A DNA stretch of 64,000 bases from Flavobacterium sp. HBTb2-11-1 (lineage in GTDB: Bacteria > Bacteroidota > Bacteroidia > Flavobacteriales > Flavobacteriaceae), in NCBI RefSeq assembly GCF_009826975.1, contig NZ_WUMO01000005.1, positions 1 to 64,000 of the forward strand, in the 5' to 3' direction. Each line of letters opens with the position of its first letter. Position 1 is the first letter of the stretch. The notes under the pieces are model-generated. The model was not told the origin of the DNA, did not search any database, and saw only the letters and a list, made by a program, of their open reading frames with translations. Below are positions 35,818 through 45,418 of the stretch, piece after piece. A program made the position numbers and the translations under genes.

Positions 35818-38001
35818 TTATTTTTGACTACTAAATCTTTTCATTAATGGCGTTACATGCTTTTGAGTATCGTCATCCAATGAAGCCAATGCTTTATCAG
35901 CTTCGGCTGGAGCGTATTTTGCTAATCCGGTTAATCCTGCTGCAATTACGTTGTATGATTGTTCTTTAATACTTTCTTCCGTCAAACTTTTATAAGAAGC
36001 ATCTCCTGTAGAAGCCAGTTTTACAATAGCATTTGCTCTGGCGATTGTCTTTTTATCATTTTTAGCAATATCAAGAAGCGTTTTTAAAACCTGATCTTTG
36101 GTTTGCTTTTCATTTAGATCAATTGCTTTGATGCTCAGTACTCTTAAATCTTCCTGTCGATCTTTTAAACCTTCCAGTAAAATAAGTTGCGATTCCTGAC
36201 TTCTGTCTTTCGAAGCAAATTTCATAGCTTCAATTCGGTTGTAATACGATGGCGCATTTTTATATTGAAAAAGATAATCAGCAGCTGTTTTTTTATCTAC
36301 ATTCACTTCTCCAACTAGGATTTTATCTGGATCTAAATCTATAAATTCAGGTTTTGAAGGAAGATCAAAAGTGAATGTTTGTTGTTTTTTATCAATTAAA
36401 ATATCCTTTCGGATTTTAGTTCCGTTTACGTAAAAATCAACTTTTAAAGGCAGTGTAAAGGTTTGCACAGCACTATCCTGAGATTGATTTATGGTAATAA
36501 TAACTTTTCCGTTAGCATATTTGTAAACTACATCCAAAATCGGACTTCCAGCATTATAATACCATTGATCAAAATAAGGCAGCCAATCTTTTCCTGTCAC
36601 TTCTTCCATCGATAAACGCAGTTGATGCGGTTCACCAGATTTATAAGCATTTGTGGTTAAATAATGATTTAGTCCTTTAAAAAAGGCTTCATCACCCATT
36701 TGATTTTTCATTGCATATAAAATGATTGAACCTTTAGAATAGCTGATGTTATCAAACATATCGTCTGCATTTTTGTAATGAAAACGTGCTAAAATCGGAC
36801 TATCACCATTTTTTTGAGAACGCAAATAATTCTGCAATTTTTCATAACGCGATCGGTCTTCCGCATCTTGTCCAGCATCATGACCATGCCATAAAACTTC
36901 TCCAAAAGTGGCAAACGATTCGTTCATGGTTAAGTTTGACCAAGACTCAGCCGTTACGTAATCTCCAAACCATTGATGAAAAAGTTCGTGAGCAATGGTG
37001 CTTTCTTGATTATCATCTAATAATTCTCTTTCTGTTTTTTGAACATATTCGCCATGAACAGTTGCCGAAGTATTTTCCATCGCACCTCCAAAATAGTCTT
37101 TCACTACAATTTGCGCATATTTTGCCCAAGGATATTCTACGCCAAGCATTTTGCCGTAAAAGTTCATCATATCTGGCGTTTTGTAGAAAATATGTTTGGC
37201 ATACGGTGCATATTTTGGCTCTAAATAATAGCTGACTTCTTTGCCATTATATGAATCTTTATAGACTTTAAAATCACCAACAGCCATCATAAACAAATAA
37301 GGCGCATTTGGCTGTTCCATTTTCCAAATATCTGTTCTTGTTCCGTCTTTATTTACTTTTTGTGAGGTTAATTTACCGTTTGAAAGTGTGGTATATTTTC
37401 CCTCAACTGTCATCGCAATTTCAGAAGTTGTTTTCTGATTTGGTTTGTCAATCGTCGGGAACCAGCAAGAAGAAGCTTCTGTTTCGCCTTGCGTCCATAT
37501 TTGTGTTGGTTTGTCACCTTTTCCGTCAGGATTAATAAAATACAATCCGTTTGAATTGGTAATCGATTCGCCAGCTTTGCTTTTCAGTTCTGCTGGTTTT
37601 GCGGTGTAATTAATGAAAATAGTATACTTTTCAGTTCGCTTGTATTTTCTGTTTAAAGCGATAGAAAGTTCTTCACTATCATATTTGTATTGCAACGGAA
37701 TGCTTTTTTTGCCATCAATAATAGCAATTTCTTTAAAATCCATTCCTTTTGCATCCAACTTAAGCGAATCGGTTTCGTAAAAATGCGGTTTTAAAGTAAT
37801 CCATTCTTTTCCGTACAAATAACGTTTTCCGTAATCGAAAGAAACTTCCAATTTGGTATGAATTAAATCGTGTGTTTTTAAAGGAGTAGCACGATAAATA
37901 GATAATTCATCTGCTTTTTCAGTCTTGTTTTGTGCTTCTATTTTTGGTGCCAAAACAAGGGCAAGACCCAAAAATGTATATTTTAAAAAATGCTTTTTCA
38001 T
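35818..38001 (-). CDS. M1 family zinc aminopeptidase, exported
   Basis: This 727-residue protein has a signal peptide (ending KIEAQ). The substrate-site motif GGAMEN is at 305-310. The zinc site is HELFH at 338-342 with Glu361 in MNESFATF, exactly the HExxH-X18-E spacing of M1. A C-terminal helical HEAT-like region follows from about residue 590. It removes N-terminal residues from peptides in the periplasm or at the surface. It starts 20 bases after the DUF5107/TPR gene, so the two are co-transcribed, a link between peptide and glycan degradation. Confidence 0.93.
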   Translation of the reverse strand: MKKHFLKYTFLGLALVLAPKIEAQNKTEKADELSIYRATPLKTHDLIHTKLEVSFDYGKRYLYGKEWITLKPHFYETDSLKLDAKGMDFKEIAIIDGKKSIPLQYKYDSEELSIALNRKYKRTEKYTIFINYTAKPAELKSKAGESITNSNGLYFINPDGKGDKPTQIWTQGETEASSCWFPTIDKPNQKTTSEIAMTVEGKYTTLSNGKLTSQKVNKDGTRTDIWKMEQPNAPYLFMMAVGDFKVYKDSYNGKEVSYYLEPKYAPYAKHIFYKTPDMMNFYGKMLGVEYPWAKYAQIVVKDYFGGAMENTSATVHGEYVQKTERELLDDNQESTIAHELFHQWFGDYVTAESWSNLTMNESFATFGEVLWHGHDAGQDAEDRSRYEKLQNYLRSQKNGDSPILARFHYKNADDMFDNISYSKGSIILYAMKNQMGDEAFFKGLNHYLTTNAYKSGEPHQLRLSMEEVTGKDWLPYFDQWYYNAGSPILDVVYKYANGKVIITINQSQDSAVQTFTLPLKVDFYVNGTKIRKDILIDKKQQTFTFDLPSKPEFIDLDPDKILVGEVNVDKKTAADYLFQYKNAPSYYNRIEAMKFASKDRSQESQLILLEGLKDRQEDLRVLSIKAIDLNEKQTKDQVLKTLLDIAKNDKKTIARANAIVKLASTGDASYKSLTEESIKEQSYNVIAAGLTGLAKYAPAEADKALASLDDDTQKHVTPLMKRFSSQK

Positions 38002-38021
38002 TTTATTGTTTTGAAAGTTCT

Positions 38022-41000
38022 TTACAATTTTTCGATAATTCTAACTTCGCCATCTTTTTCATCTTCACTCAAAATATTCGATGGTTTTTTAGTGTAAGAC
38101 AATAAAGTCCATTGCACTATTTTATTTGTCGGATATAAATCTGCATGAGTTTTTATCCATTTTTCAGCTTCTTGAGCAGAAGAAGTTTTTTCGATAGCCC
38201 ATGCAGAAACAAGGTTGTTTGCTGGGAGGAAATTCATAACCGTATTATCGACTACTGGTTTGAAAGCGACAATTTTTTCTAAAGATTTAAAAGCCATTTC
38301 TTTGTTTCCAAGACTGCTGTAACATTGATAATCTAACCAGTTTTCTAATCTTTCATCAATATTTTCGTCATACGGTTTTCCAACGCCTAAATTCTCTGGA
38401 AACAATTTGGCGTCAGCAATAAATTGTAATGCTTTTTTGTACTGCTTGTTTTTAATTTCTGCCAAAGCCTGCATCAATTTTGCTTCGTGATACAATTGCC
38501 TTCCTGCCGTTGCGCCTTCAAAAGGAAGAATCTGCAATTTGGTTAAGAACAAATCAGCTTCACGGTATTTTTTATTTAGCAATAAAGTTTTAGCGTAAAG
38601 CATTCCAATCAGATAATTGTCCTGATGTTTTTTATAGAAAGATTCAGCTGTTGTAAGCGCTTTGTCAAATTGTTTTTGAGCGATGTAATATTCTGCCAGC
38701 ATTTTATGGTATCTCCAGCCTTGCGGATCTAATTTGATGGCTTGCTGAAGACTTGCCAACACGATTGCCGAATCATCTTTAAATAAAGAAGCTTTTGCGC
38801 CATAAAAAGCAGGATCATTTGGTTTTGCACCGTATTCTGAAAACAATCTTTTAGCTTCTGAAATGCTGTTACGATTCCATTCAATCAAACCTAAATGATA
38901 TTTTAATTGGTATTGATCATTAGTTTTAATTAGTGATTTCAGAATTTCTGCGGTTTCATTTCTGAAAGGAAAACTAGTTCCAGGTTTGATTTTGCTCACA
39001 TCAACCGGTTTGTTTTCTAAAAAGGCTTTCCAATAAATGATTTCTGCGCTTGGTTCTGCAGTAGAAAACACTTTTAAAGCTTCTTCTTTTCGGCTTATGT
39101 TATTGTACCAAATTCCTAACTCAAGAAAAGTCTGTTCTGGCATTTCGTTTTGAATAGCTGAAACAAAAGCATTTTTGGAATCGTTTGAATTGTTCAAAAG
39201 GTATTTTTCGAAATCAGCAAAATGATTCAGCGGATCCAATTTCGCAATCGCTTTTAAAGCTGAATTTGCTTTATCGGAATTATTTTGAAGACGATATAAA
39301 ACGGCTAGAATTTGTAAACCTTCTATATTGTATTGATTATAGATTAAGCTTTTTTCCGCATATTCAATTGCTTTCGGCAAATCGTTTTCGGCTAAGTAAA
39401 TTTTGCTTAAAGCAGTGTAAGCCGGACTTCTAAATTCAACACTTGCAGCGGCAATATCAAAACCATCTTTTGCATCGGTGTTATTTCCTAAATGAAAGTT
39501 CGCTAAAGCATAAAAATAATTCGCAGCAGGATCATAAGTATCAATTGCTAAAGCTTTGCTTGCCGAATTTACAGCGCCTTTGTAATCTAATTTTCTGATT
39601 TGCAAAGAAGCCAATGCAGAAAGGGCAGGAGCGTAGTTGGGATCTAGTTTCAAACAAGCATTCAGTTTTTCTTCAGCCAGAACATAATCTTTAAAACTGA
39701 TGTAATTTTTTCCTTGCTGATACAATCCGTAAACCGAATTATGGTCAAAATCTTTCGGAATCTCTACAGGACGATTAATGTTTCCGTCTTCTGGAGCAGC
39801 ATTCCAAACCAATTTATTTTCGCCTAAAACAAATTTCAGTTTATTTGAATCGACTTTTATCTGAATAGAATCTTTGAAAGTTTGCATGGTATTCAAAGCA
39901 ATATCTTTAGAATATACTTTTTTGCCGTTTTCAAAAACTTCGATTTTATCGTTTAATTTTTGAAGCGGAGAAAAATAGATTTTCAGCCAGCCGTTTTCGT
40001 TTTTAATATTGACAGAACCATAATTATTGGCTTTTACAAAACCTTTTGTGTGTTTTACAGGAAACCAATATTCGGTCCAAGTATCGGTTTGATAAGGTGC
40101 AAATGAGCGCTGTTTAAATGGTGTAAGATTACTAGCTTCGCTCGCTTGATTAAACAATCTTCCACTTTGAACTTCTACATATTGCCCGTCAGTATCGGTT
40201 AATAATTTTTCCCAAATCATGCCTTGCTGAGACAATCCCCAAATCCAGATTTTTTTGCCCGGCTTATCATCATGATTGCCGTATCTTCCCATTCCAAAAT
40301 CTTCATCATGGTAATATCCTCCAAAGAAATCGTCATATTTCCCGAATACGTGATACGATTTGTAACCGCCAAAATTGTTGTTTTTATAGAATGACAAATC
40401 TTTGCCGTTTTCTTTGTCAATTGGCCACGAATTGTATTCTCCGTTATGACCAATATATGTTTGTCCCGGATAAATAAACTGCAGATTTTCGGCCGCTTTT
40501 ATTCCGGTATTCATCCAAGTGTAATATGGCTGTTCGAATTCGGTTGTGTTTGACCAAAACGAATTTGTAGTAAAGTATGCTTTGTCTTTCGGCAGATTAA
40601 TATCTAATTTCCAAGAAGTTCTCGTCAATAAATCTAAAACGCCAATCACACAACTAATGCTTCCGTCTTCTCGATTTATAATTTTGTAATCCACAGGAGT
40701 GGCGCAGTTTGGCGTGTGGCCGATAATTCCGTAATTGCCTTCAACACCGCCACTTGTCCACGGTCCGCGCATGGCAATGTCTCTGAATTTTACAACATGA
40801 TTATTGTAAACAATGTCTTTTCCTGTAGATTTTTCTATTGCCGACCAGACTTTTCCGCCAATTTCTGGCAGAATCATCAGTTTGATATAGTCGTTTTCGA
40901 TTTCGATTACTTTCCATTCTTTTTGAACAGGTTTGTCTGTAAAACCATCAAAACGGAAATACGGATAAAACTTTGTATCAGGTTTCGGAATCGGATCAGG

Positions 41001-41117
41001 ATCTGAGAACGGATATGTGGTAAATACTTTTTTGTATTCTTTTACGGTTGGGTTGTTTTGTGCATTTATGAAAAGACTTCCAAAGAGCAAAATGGATAAT
41101 AGTGGTCTAAATTTCAT
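38022..41117 (-). CDS. DUF5107 and TPR repeat protein, exported
   Basis: The start is placed at 41117 (MKFRPLLSILLFGSLFINAQ), giving 1031 residues with a signal peptide; an upstream ATG at 41159 would bury the signal. Residues 30-350 form a DUF5107 region resembling an aldose-mutarotase-like beta-sandwich (LMILPEIGGKVWSAIEKSTGKDIVYNN, GNYGIIGHTPNCATPVDY). A beta linker and about ten tetratricopeptide repeats follow from roughly residue 475 onward. DUF5107 proteins accompany glycan-utilization genes; mutarotase-like folds suggest binding of a sugar chain. The enzyme activity, if any, is unknown. Confidence 0.85.
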   Translation of the reverse strand: MKFRPLLSILLFGSLFINAQNNPTVKEYKKVFTTYPFSDPDPIPKPDTKFYPYFRFDGFTDKPVQKEWKVIEIENDYIKLMILPEIGGKVWSAIEKSTGKDIVYNNHVVKFRDIAMRGPWTSGGVEGNYGIIGHTPNCATPVDYKIINREDGSISCVIGVLDLLTRTSWKLDINLPKDKAYFTTNSFWSNTTEFEQPYYTWMNTGIKAAENLQFIYPGQTYIGHNGEYNSWPIDKENGKDLSFYKNNNFGGYKSYHVFGKYDDFFGGYYHDEDFGMGRYGNHDDKPGKKIWIWGLSQQGMIWEKLLTDTDGQYVEVQSGRLFNQASEASNLTPFKQRSFAPYQTDTWTEYWFPVKHTKGFVKANNYGSVNIKNENGWLKIYFSPLQKLNDKIEVFENGKKVYSKDIALNTMQTFKDSIQIKVDSNKLKFVLGENKLVWNAAPEDGNINRPVEIPKDFDHNSVYGLYQQGKNYISFKDYVLAEEKLNACLKLDPNYAPALSALASLQIRKLDYKGAVNSASKALAIDTYDPAANYFYALANFHLGNNTDAKDGFDIAAASVEFRSPAYTALSKIYLAENDLPKAIEYAEKSLIYNQYNIEGLQILAVLYRLQNNSDKANSALKAIAKLDPLNHFADFEKYLLNNSNDSKNAFVSAIQNEMPEQTFLELGIWYNNISRKEEALKVFSTAEPSAEIIYWKAFLENKPVDVSKIKPGTSFPFRNETAEILKSLIKTNDQYQLKYHLGLIEWNRNSISEAKRLFSEYGAKPNDPAFYGAKASLFKDDSAIVLASLQQAIKLDPQGWRYHKMLAEYYIAQKQFDKALTTAESFYKKHQDNYLIGMLYAKTLLLNKKYREADLFLTKLQILPFEGATAGRQLYHEAKLMQALAEIKNKQYKKALQFIADAKLFPENLGVGKPYDENIDERLENWLDYQCYSSLGNKEMAFKSLEKIVAFKPVVDNTVMNFLPANNLVSAWAIEKTSSAQEAEKWIKTHADLYPTNKIVQWTLLSYTKKPSNILSEDEKDGEVRIIEKL

Positions 41118-41144
41118 AAGACGAGTTTTTTGTGGGTTATTTTT

Positions 41145-41225
41145 TGCCACAGATTTCACGGATTAAAATGATTTTTTAATCTGTTTGTACAAATTAATAT
41201 GTGTTAATCTGTGAAATCTGTGGCA
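41145..41225. repeat. Inverted repeat, TGCCACAGATTTCACGGATT type
   Basis: The arms at 41145-41166 and 41204-41225 pair over 22 bases with one mismatch. It is a variant of the gccacgaatt element and lies between two glycan-cluster genes. Confidence 0.85.
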
Positions 41226-41244
41226 TTAAATTTTTCAGTTATAA

Positions 41245-44200
41245 TTATTTCACAATCAACAACCAGCCTTTTCCTTTCGAAACTGGAATTTCATCATTTG
41301 CGTTAAAAGTCTGTGCAGGCTGGAAATTAAGGACTTCTGGAGCTGTAATTGTAGCTTTTGAAGGATTGATTCCTAATTTTTTCCAGTCGATTGTCAGCTT
41401 TACTTTTGTATCTGCATCTGCCCAGCTTGCAATCGAGATTAAAGCTGTTCCGTTCTTTTTGTAAACAGTTGCCAAAACTTTGTCGTTGTTTGTTTTTACA
41501 GGACAGTTTTCGCTCCAATATCCAATCATTTCAGAACCTTTAATTCCGAAAGAATCCCAAAGTTTCCAGATGTTTCTTGGGTCAGCACCATCGCTCCAAG
41601 GCAATCTGTTTGTCATTCCGTAAACCATTCCTCTCCACGGATTTCCACCATCTTGAAGCATTTCTCCCATTAAACCAAACGGGATTCCACTTACCTCGGT
41701 CAAGAAAAAGTCAGGCTGATTTTTTTCATAATCAAAATATTCTCCAAACCATAATCTATTGATGTACGGGAAGTGCTCCATGTATAAGTTGGCACTATTA
41801 TTAAATCCGTCACTTTTGTTATATTGGTTCGCACTGTGTAAATCGATAATTCCAGGATGACCATCTTTAGTCAAAACTCTTTTGATGCGTTTCATTGTGA
41901 TTCTGTCGAAAGCAACGTCATCTAGATAAATTCCGTCAATGCCCACATTTTGAGTCAGCCAATTCATTCCCTCGACATAGTAATTATGCCAACGGTTCAT
42001 ACCACTGTTTACGATTGCAGCGTCTTTAATTTCAGGAACAAACCAAGCAGCGATATAATCATCTCCAACGTGCTCTTGCAGCCAAGAGAATCCGCCACCT
42101 TTTCCTGGAGAATAAATTTCGTGACCTAAACTTCTAAGAGCGAAAGTTTCATAAGCTTTGTTAGAAACCTCTCTAACCGTGTTGTAGATTTTTACTTTTA
42201 AGCCTTTTTGATGTGCTTCATCGATATACGATTTCATCTTTTTATATTCAATAAAAGGATAATTGATATAAGGATTGATTGCATTGGCGTGGTGAATATT
42301 GATTACCGTTGCGCCAGTTTTAGCGATAGAATCGATCGGACTGTATTTATGGTAAAACTTTGTATCCCATTGAAAATCGGTATTTATGGTATGGAAAGGC
42401 GTAATCAATAAGTTAAAATTATAGTATAAAACATCGCCTTTTTTCATCGTTCTAGCACCGCTGTACGCATTTACTACAACCGATTTTGGATTTGGCGTAA
42501 TGGTAATGCCGCCCTTATTTTCGTTACCCCATGAAGTAGGCAGCAATAAAGGTTTTTGTAAATAGAAATTAGTATTTAAAGGGCGGCTATATTTTTCGTC
42601 TCTTAAAGAAAACTGCAATCCAGAATTTACAGCACCAATCCAAGCACCGTCTTGATTTTTATGGGCAACATCCCATTTCCAGTCGAAAGTTGCAGGACGA
42701 TCTCCACCTTTTTGACCTAATCCCATCATGTATTTTGCAGAAGTTGGCTGCATTGGCATTTGGAAATTAATGTCATTAAAAGCGACGTCTTCGAGGGCTG
42801 TAACTTTTACCGTATAATGTACAAAACCGTCAAACTCTACAGAAGCATTTACATCCATTTGGACCGATTTTGAAGTCGCAGTATTTTCCCAAGACACTAT
42901 TCCTGCGTCTTTTTTAGTGAATTTTACACCGCTGTTTTTCCATTGTACTTCTTTTCCTGATGCGTCAACAAAATGAAAATCTATTGGAGCACTTAAAACA
43001 TCATTTGCTTTTGTTCCTACCGAAGTCATTTCTGGAGTAAAATAAGTTTGAATTTGCGCAGGGAATCCGTTTGGAGCTACAATCAGTTTTCTTCCTAATA
43101 AAGCAATTTCAGAGTTGTTTACGGTTAATGGAGTATAAGGAGCAATAACCGTATTTTCTTGCGCTAAAGTTGAGTTTAACCATTTTAAACGCGTCATTTT
43201 TTCTGGACTGTCAATACCTCCGTTTTTTGTTACTTCATTAGAAACAATAATTTGAAGATTGATTTCTTTTGATTTCCCGTCAGCAGTAACAGTTGCTTTT
43301 CCGTTATAAGTTCCAGCAGCTGCAGTTTGCGGTACATCGATACCGCACCACATTGCCTGAATTTTTCCTTTTGAAACAGAAACCGTATTGGTGAAAGGAT
43401 TACCGTCATATTTCGTTCCGTCAGTGTTGATACAGCTGATATCTTTCGCCTCAATTGTTGCGCCAGTTGTACTTACTAAATTGGTAAAAGTTACTTTTAT
43501 GTTTTTCAAATCTTCAAGAGCATAAACTCCCAATTGAAAAGCTAAATATTCACCTTTCATCGCCGTATCAGAAAAACTGTTTTGAACACCTTTCTGAATC
43601 CATCTTTGCGGTAAATCAGATTTTAATTTAATAGAATGTTCTCTGTCTTCTGGGAAAACCAAGAAAGAATTTCCGCTGTTTTTGGCCACAAAAGCAGAAG
43701 TTTCAGATGCTGTTGCAATCACTTCCATTGGGTAAAAGCTGTTGAAAGCATTTACGCTCTGAATTTCTGTTACAGTAGCATTGTCTTTTAAGTTTGCCTT
43801 TATATTAGAAAGCCATTTAGCATCGGCTTTGTCTTCTGGTTTCTGATAAATTCCTTTAGGATAATTAGCAGTTCCTTCGTCTACATAAGGCATATAATAA
43901 ACGTAATAGGTTCCTTTTCCAGAAATTGGTTCAAAGAAAATAGTTCCGTTTTCTCTATTGATATTTTCAGTTTTTATGTTCTGAATATCTTTTCCAGACG
44001 CATCCTGAACGATAATTTTTTTAAGTTCTGGATTCGTGTCTCTTCTTCGCCATTCGATTGTTGTTTTAGCAACATTTCCCGACCCAGAAAAGGCAATTAC
44101 AGCACGGTGATTTCCTAATTGATTCGGATTCCAGCTGTCGTTTCCGTCTGAATATTTTATTTGTGCAGTTAGAGGAATGCTGATTGTGATCAAACACATT

Positions 44201-44247
44201 ATCAGTATTCTGTTTAAAAGCGTTGTGTTGTTTAGGTTTAGTTTCAT
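41245..44247 (-). CDS. Glycoside hydrolase-like protein (DUF6067 type), exported
   Basis: The start is placed at 44247 (MKLNLNNTTLLNRILIM), giving 1000 residues with a signal peptide ending PLTAQ. The frame runs open upstream through a microsatellite into the previous gene, which is not coding here. The N-terminal half is beta-rich (a galactose-binding-like part, then Ig-like domains). From about residue 680 a (beta/alpha)8-like domain carries TVREVSNKAYETFALRSLG, WHNYYVEGMNWL, GIDGIYLDDVAFDR near 770 and the ending of a beta domain. The layout resembles GH123-related or DUF6067 hydrolases, some acting on N-acetylgalactosaminides. DD in IYLDDV is a candidate catalytic pair. Substrate is unproven. 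Confidence 0.75.
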   Translation of the reverse strand: MKLNLNNTTLLNRILIMCLITISIPLTAQIKYSDGNDSWNPNQLGNHRAVIAFSGSGNVAKTTIEWRRRDTNPELKKIIVQDASGKDIQNIKTENINRENGTIFFEPISGKGTYYVYYMPYVDEGTANYPKGIYQKPEDKADAKWLSNIKANLKDNATVTEIQSVNAFNSFYPMEVIATASETSAFVAKNSGNSFLVFPEDREHSIKLKSDLPQRWIQKGVQNSFSDTAMKGEYLAFQLGVYALEDLKNIKVTFTNLVSTTGATIEAKDISCINTDGTKYDGNPFTNTVSVSKGKIQAMWCGIDVPQTAAAGTYNGKATVTADGKSKEINLQIIVSNEVTKNGGIDSPEKMTRLKWLNSTLAQENTVIAPYTPLTVNNSEIALLGRKLIVAPNGFPAQIQTYFTPEMTSVGTKANDVLSAPIDFHFVDASGKEVQWKNSGVKFTKKDAGIVSWENTATSKSVQMDVNASVEFDGFVHYTVKVTALEDVAFNDINFQMPMQPTSAKYMMGLGQKGGDRPATFDWKWDVAHKNQDGAWIGAVNSGLQFSLRDEKYSRPLNTNFYLQKPLLLPTSWGNENKGGITITPNPKSVVVNAYSGARTMKKGDVLYYNFNLLITPFHTINTDFQWDTKFYHKYSPIDSIAKTGATVINIHHANAINPYINYPFIEYKKMKSYIDEAHQKGLKVKIYNTVREVSNKAYETFALRSLGHEIYSPGKGGGFSWLQEHVGDDYIAAWFVPEIKDAAIVNSGMNRWHNYYVEGMNWLTQNVGIDGIYLDDVAFDRITMKRIKRVLTKDGHPGIIDLHSANQYNKSDGFNNSANLYMEHFPYINRLWFGEYFDYEKNQPDFFLTEVSGIPFGLMGEMLQDGGNPWRGMVYGMTNRLPWSDGADPRNIWKLWDSFGIKGSEMIGYWSENCPVKTNNDKVLATVYKKNGTALISIASWADADTKVKLTIDWKKLGINPSKATITAPEVLNFQPAQTFNANDEIPVSKGKGWLLIVK

Positions 44248-44285
44248 TGTATTGTATTGTATTGTATTGTATTGTATTGTATTGT
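44246..44285. repeat. Pentanucleotide microsatellite (ATTGT)8
   Basis: Eight perfect copies of ATTGT on the plus strand (ACAAT on the minus strand) occupy 40 bp and run directly into the start codon of the GH-like gene (44247). It lies where the ribosome-binding region should be, a classic place for slipped-strand variation. Confidence 0.95.
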
Positions 44286-44314
44286 ATAAATCAGTTAAAT
44301 AGTATATTTTGAGT

Positions 44315-45316
44315 TTAGTAAACGGCTTTCCATCCTTGTTTTTTCCAGTAAGCAATAATCGGTTTGTAAGGTCCGTATTTGTGCTGCTCTTCCGAAAAAT
44401 TATCTTGAAATGGACTGTGTGCATAATCAATAGGTTTGCCCATTTTATTTGGATAATCGAACGTTTTTGGGTTTGGTCTTTTATGCTGTGAATCGTCATT
44501 TACATAAGCTGCAATGTCAAGCGCTTGTTTGTCTGTAAGATATGGTTTTCCAAGCAGTACTTTATCGTAAGGCATATTGCTTTTTAGCCATTGCGCCTGT
44601 TTAATGACGCGGTGCATGCTTGAACCTGGCTGATAACCATATTCGCCCCAAAGTGGAGGATAAGTATAACCTGATTTGTCTGCATTATAGACTCCTTCAC
44701 CATTATTTCCGTGGCATCTTGCGCAGTTTTCGGCAAATAAAACTTTTCCTCTTTCTGGACTTGCAGCAACATCTGGAAATTCGATTTCTAAATTTTTTGC
44801 TCCTTTAAAATTACCATCTTTTGGAACAAATTTGCTAATCCATTTGAAATAAGATAAAAAGGCCACCATTTCTTTACTGTCCAGCGGAAGCGGTTTTCCA
44901 GAATGCGGGCGCATAATGCAGTTATTAACTCTTTCTGCCAATGTAAGAACTTTGTTTTCGCGCCCGCGATATTGTGGATAATTATCGTGTGAAGACATCA
45001 AATTGAACGCATGAGGCTTTGTTCCTGCATCTTGATGGCAGTTGGTGCAGTTCATTTTATTGCCCAAATATTGTCCGTTTTTTCCGTTCGGACCAATATA
45101 ATAAGCGGTTTTCATCATTAATTCTCTTCCATAACGAACCGATTCTCCAAATTGATCGTCTGGAATTTGAGAAGTATCAATTGTGATGTAACCTTCGTCT
45201 TCTTCTCCTTCTTCGGTTGTTTTTGAAGCCAAAGTTTGAGAATTAGATTTGGTGCAGGAATTGAAAACAAGCATTGGCAATGCTGAAAAAAGTGCAATAA
45301 GAATTAATTTTTTCAT
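44315..45316 (-). CDS. Di-heme c-type cytochrome lipoprotein
   Basis: This 333-residue lipoprotein (FNSC, Cys21) has an acidic linker and two CxxCH heme sites, CTNCH at 90-94 and CARCH at 198-202. Each lies in a class I cytochrome c domain (NNCIMRPHSGKPLP; YPPLWGEYGYQPGSSMH; KSNMPYD as likely methionine-ligand segments). It resembles the cytochrome subunits that accompany sulfur or alcohol oxidation and other periplasmic redox enzymes. Its place inside a glycan cluster, next to an arylsulfotransferase-like gene, is unusual. The electron donor is unknown. Confidence 0.88.
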   Translation of the reverse strand: MKKLILIALFSALPMLVFNSCTKSNSQTLASKTTEEGEEDEGYITIDTSQIPDDQFGESVRYGRELMMKTAYYIGPNGKNGQYLGNKMNCTNCHQDAGTKPHAFNLMSSHDNYPQYRGRENKVLTLAERVNNCIMRPHSGKPLPLDSKEMVAFLSYFKWISKFVPKDGNFKGAKNLEIEFPDVAASPERGKVLFAENCARCHGNNGEGVYNADKSGYTYPPLWGEYGYQPGSSMHRVIKQAQWLKSNMPYDKVLLGKPYLTDKQALDIAAYVNDDSQHKRPNPKTFDYPNKMGKPIDYAHSPFQDNFSEEQHKYGPYKPIIAYWKKQGWKAVY

Positions 45317-45331
45317 GTCTATTATTTTTAT

Positions 45332-45407
45332 CCTAACAGGTTTTTAAAACCTGTTAGGTATTTATTCTAATTTACTTATACCTACAAGGTTTTGAAAACC
45401 TTACAGG
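45332..45407. repeat. Two adjacent palindromes (CCTAACAGG and CCTACAAGG)
   Basis: The first palindrome (45332-45358) has 13-bp arms of CCTAACAGGTTTT type and the second (45381-45407) has CCTACAAGGTTTT paired with an imperfect partner. They lie between the cytochrome and sulfotransferase-like genes and are a known kind of short Bacteroidota palindrome. Confidence 0.8.
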
Positions 45408-45418
45408 AAAATCTCTTT

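Noticed and set aside
36786..37235. Open frame of 149 codons antisense to the M1 peptidase
   Set aside because: It covers the M1 catalytic region in the opposite strand and looks like an antisense shadow.
44246..44285. CRISPR-like repeats
   Set aside because: The units are 5 bp with no spacers; this is a microsatellite. No CRISPR array or cas gene is present in the window.
44248..44499. N-terminal extension of the GH-like protein through the microsatellite
   Set aside because: It overlaps the end of the cytochrome gene and would put a YNTIQ repeat and a second start before a normal signal peptide.
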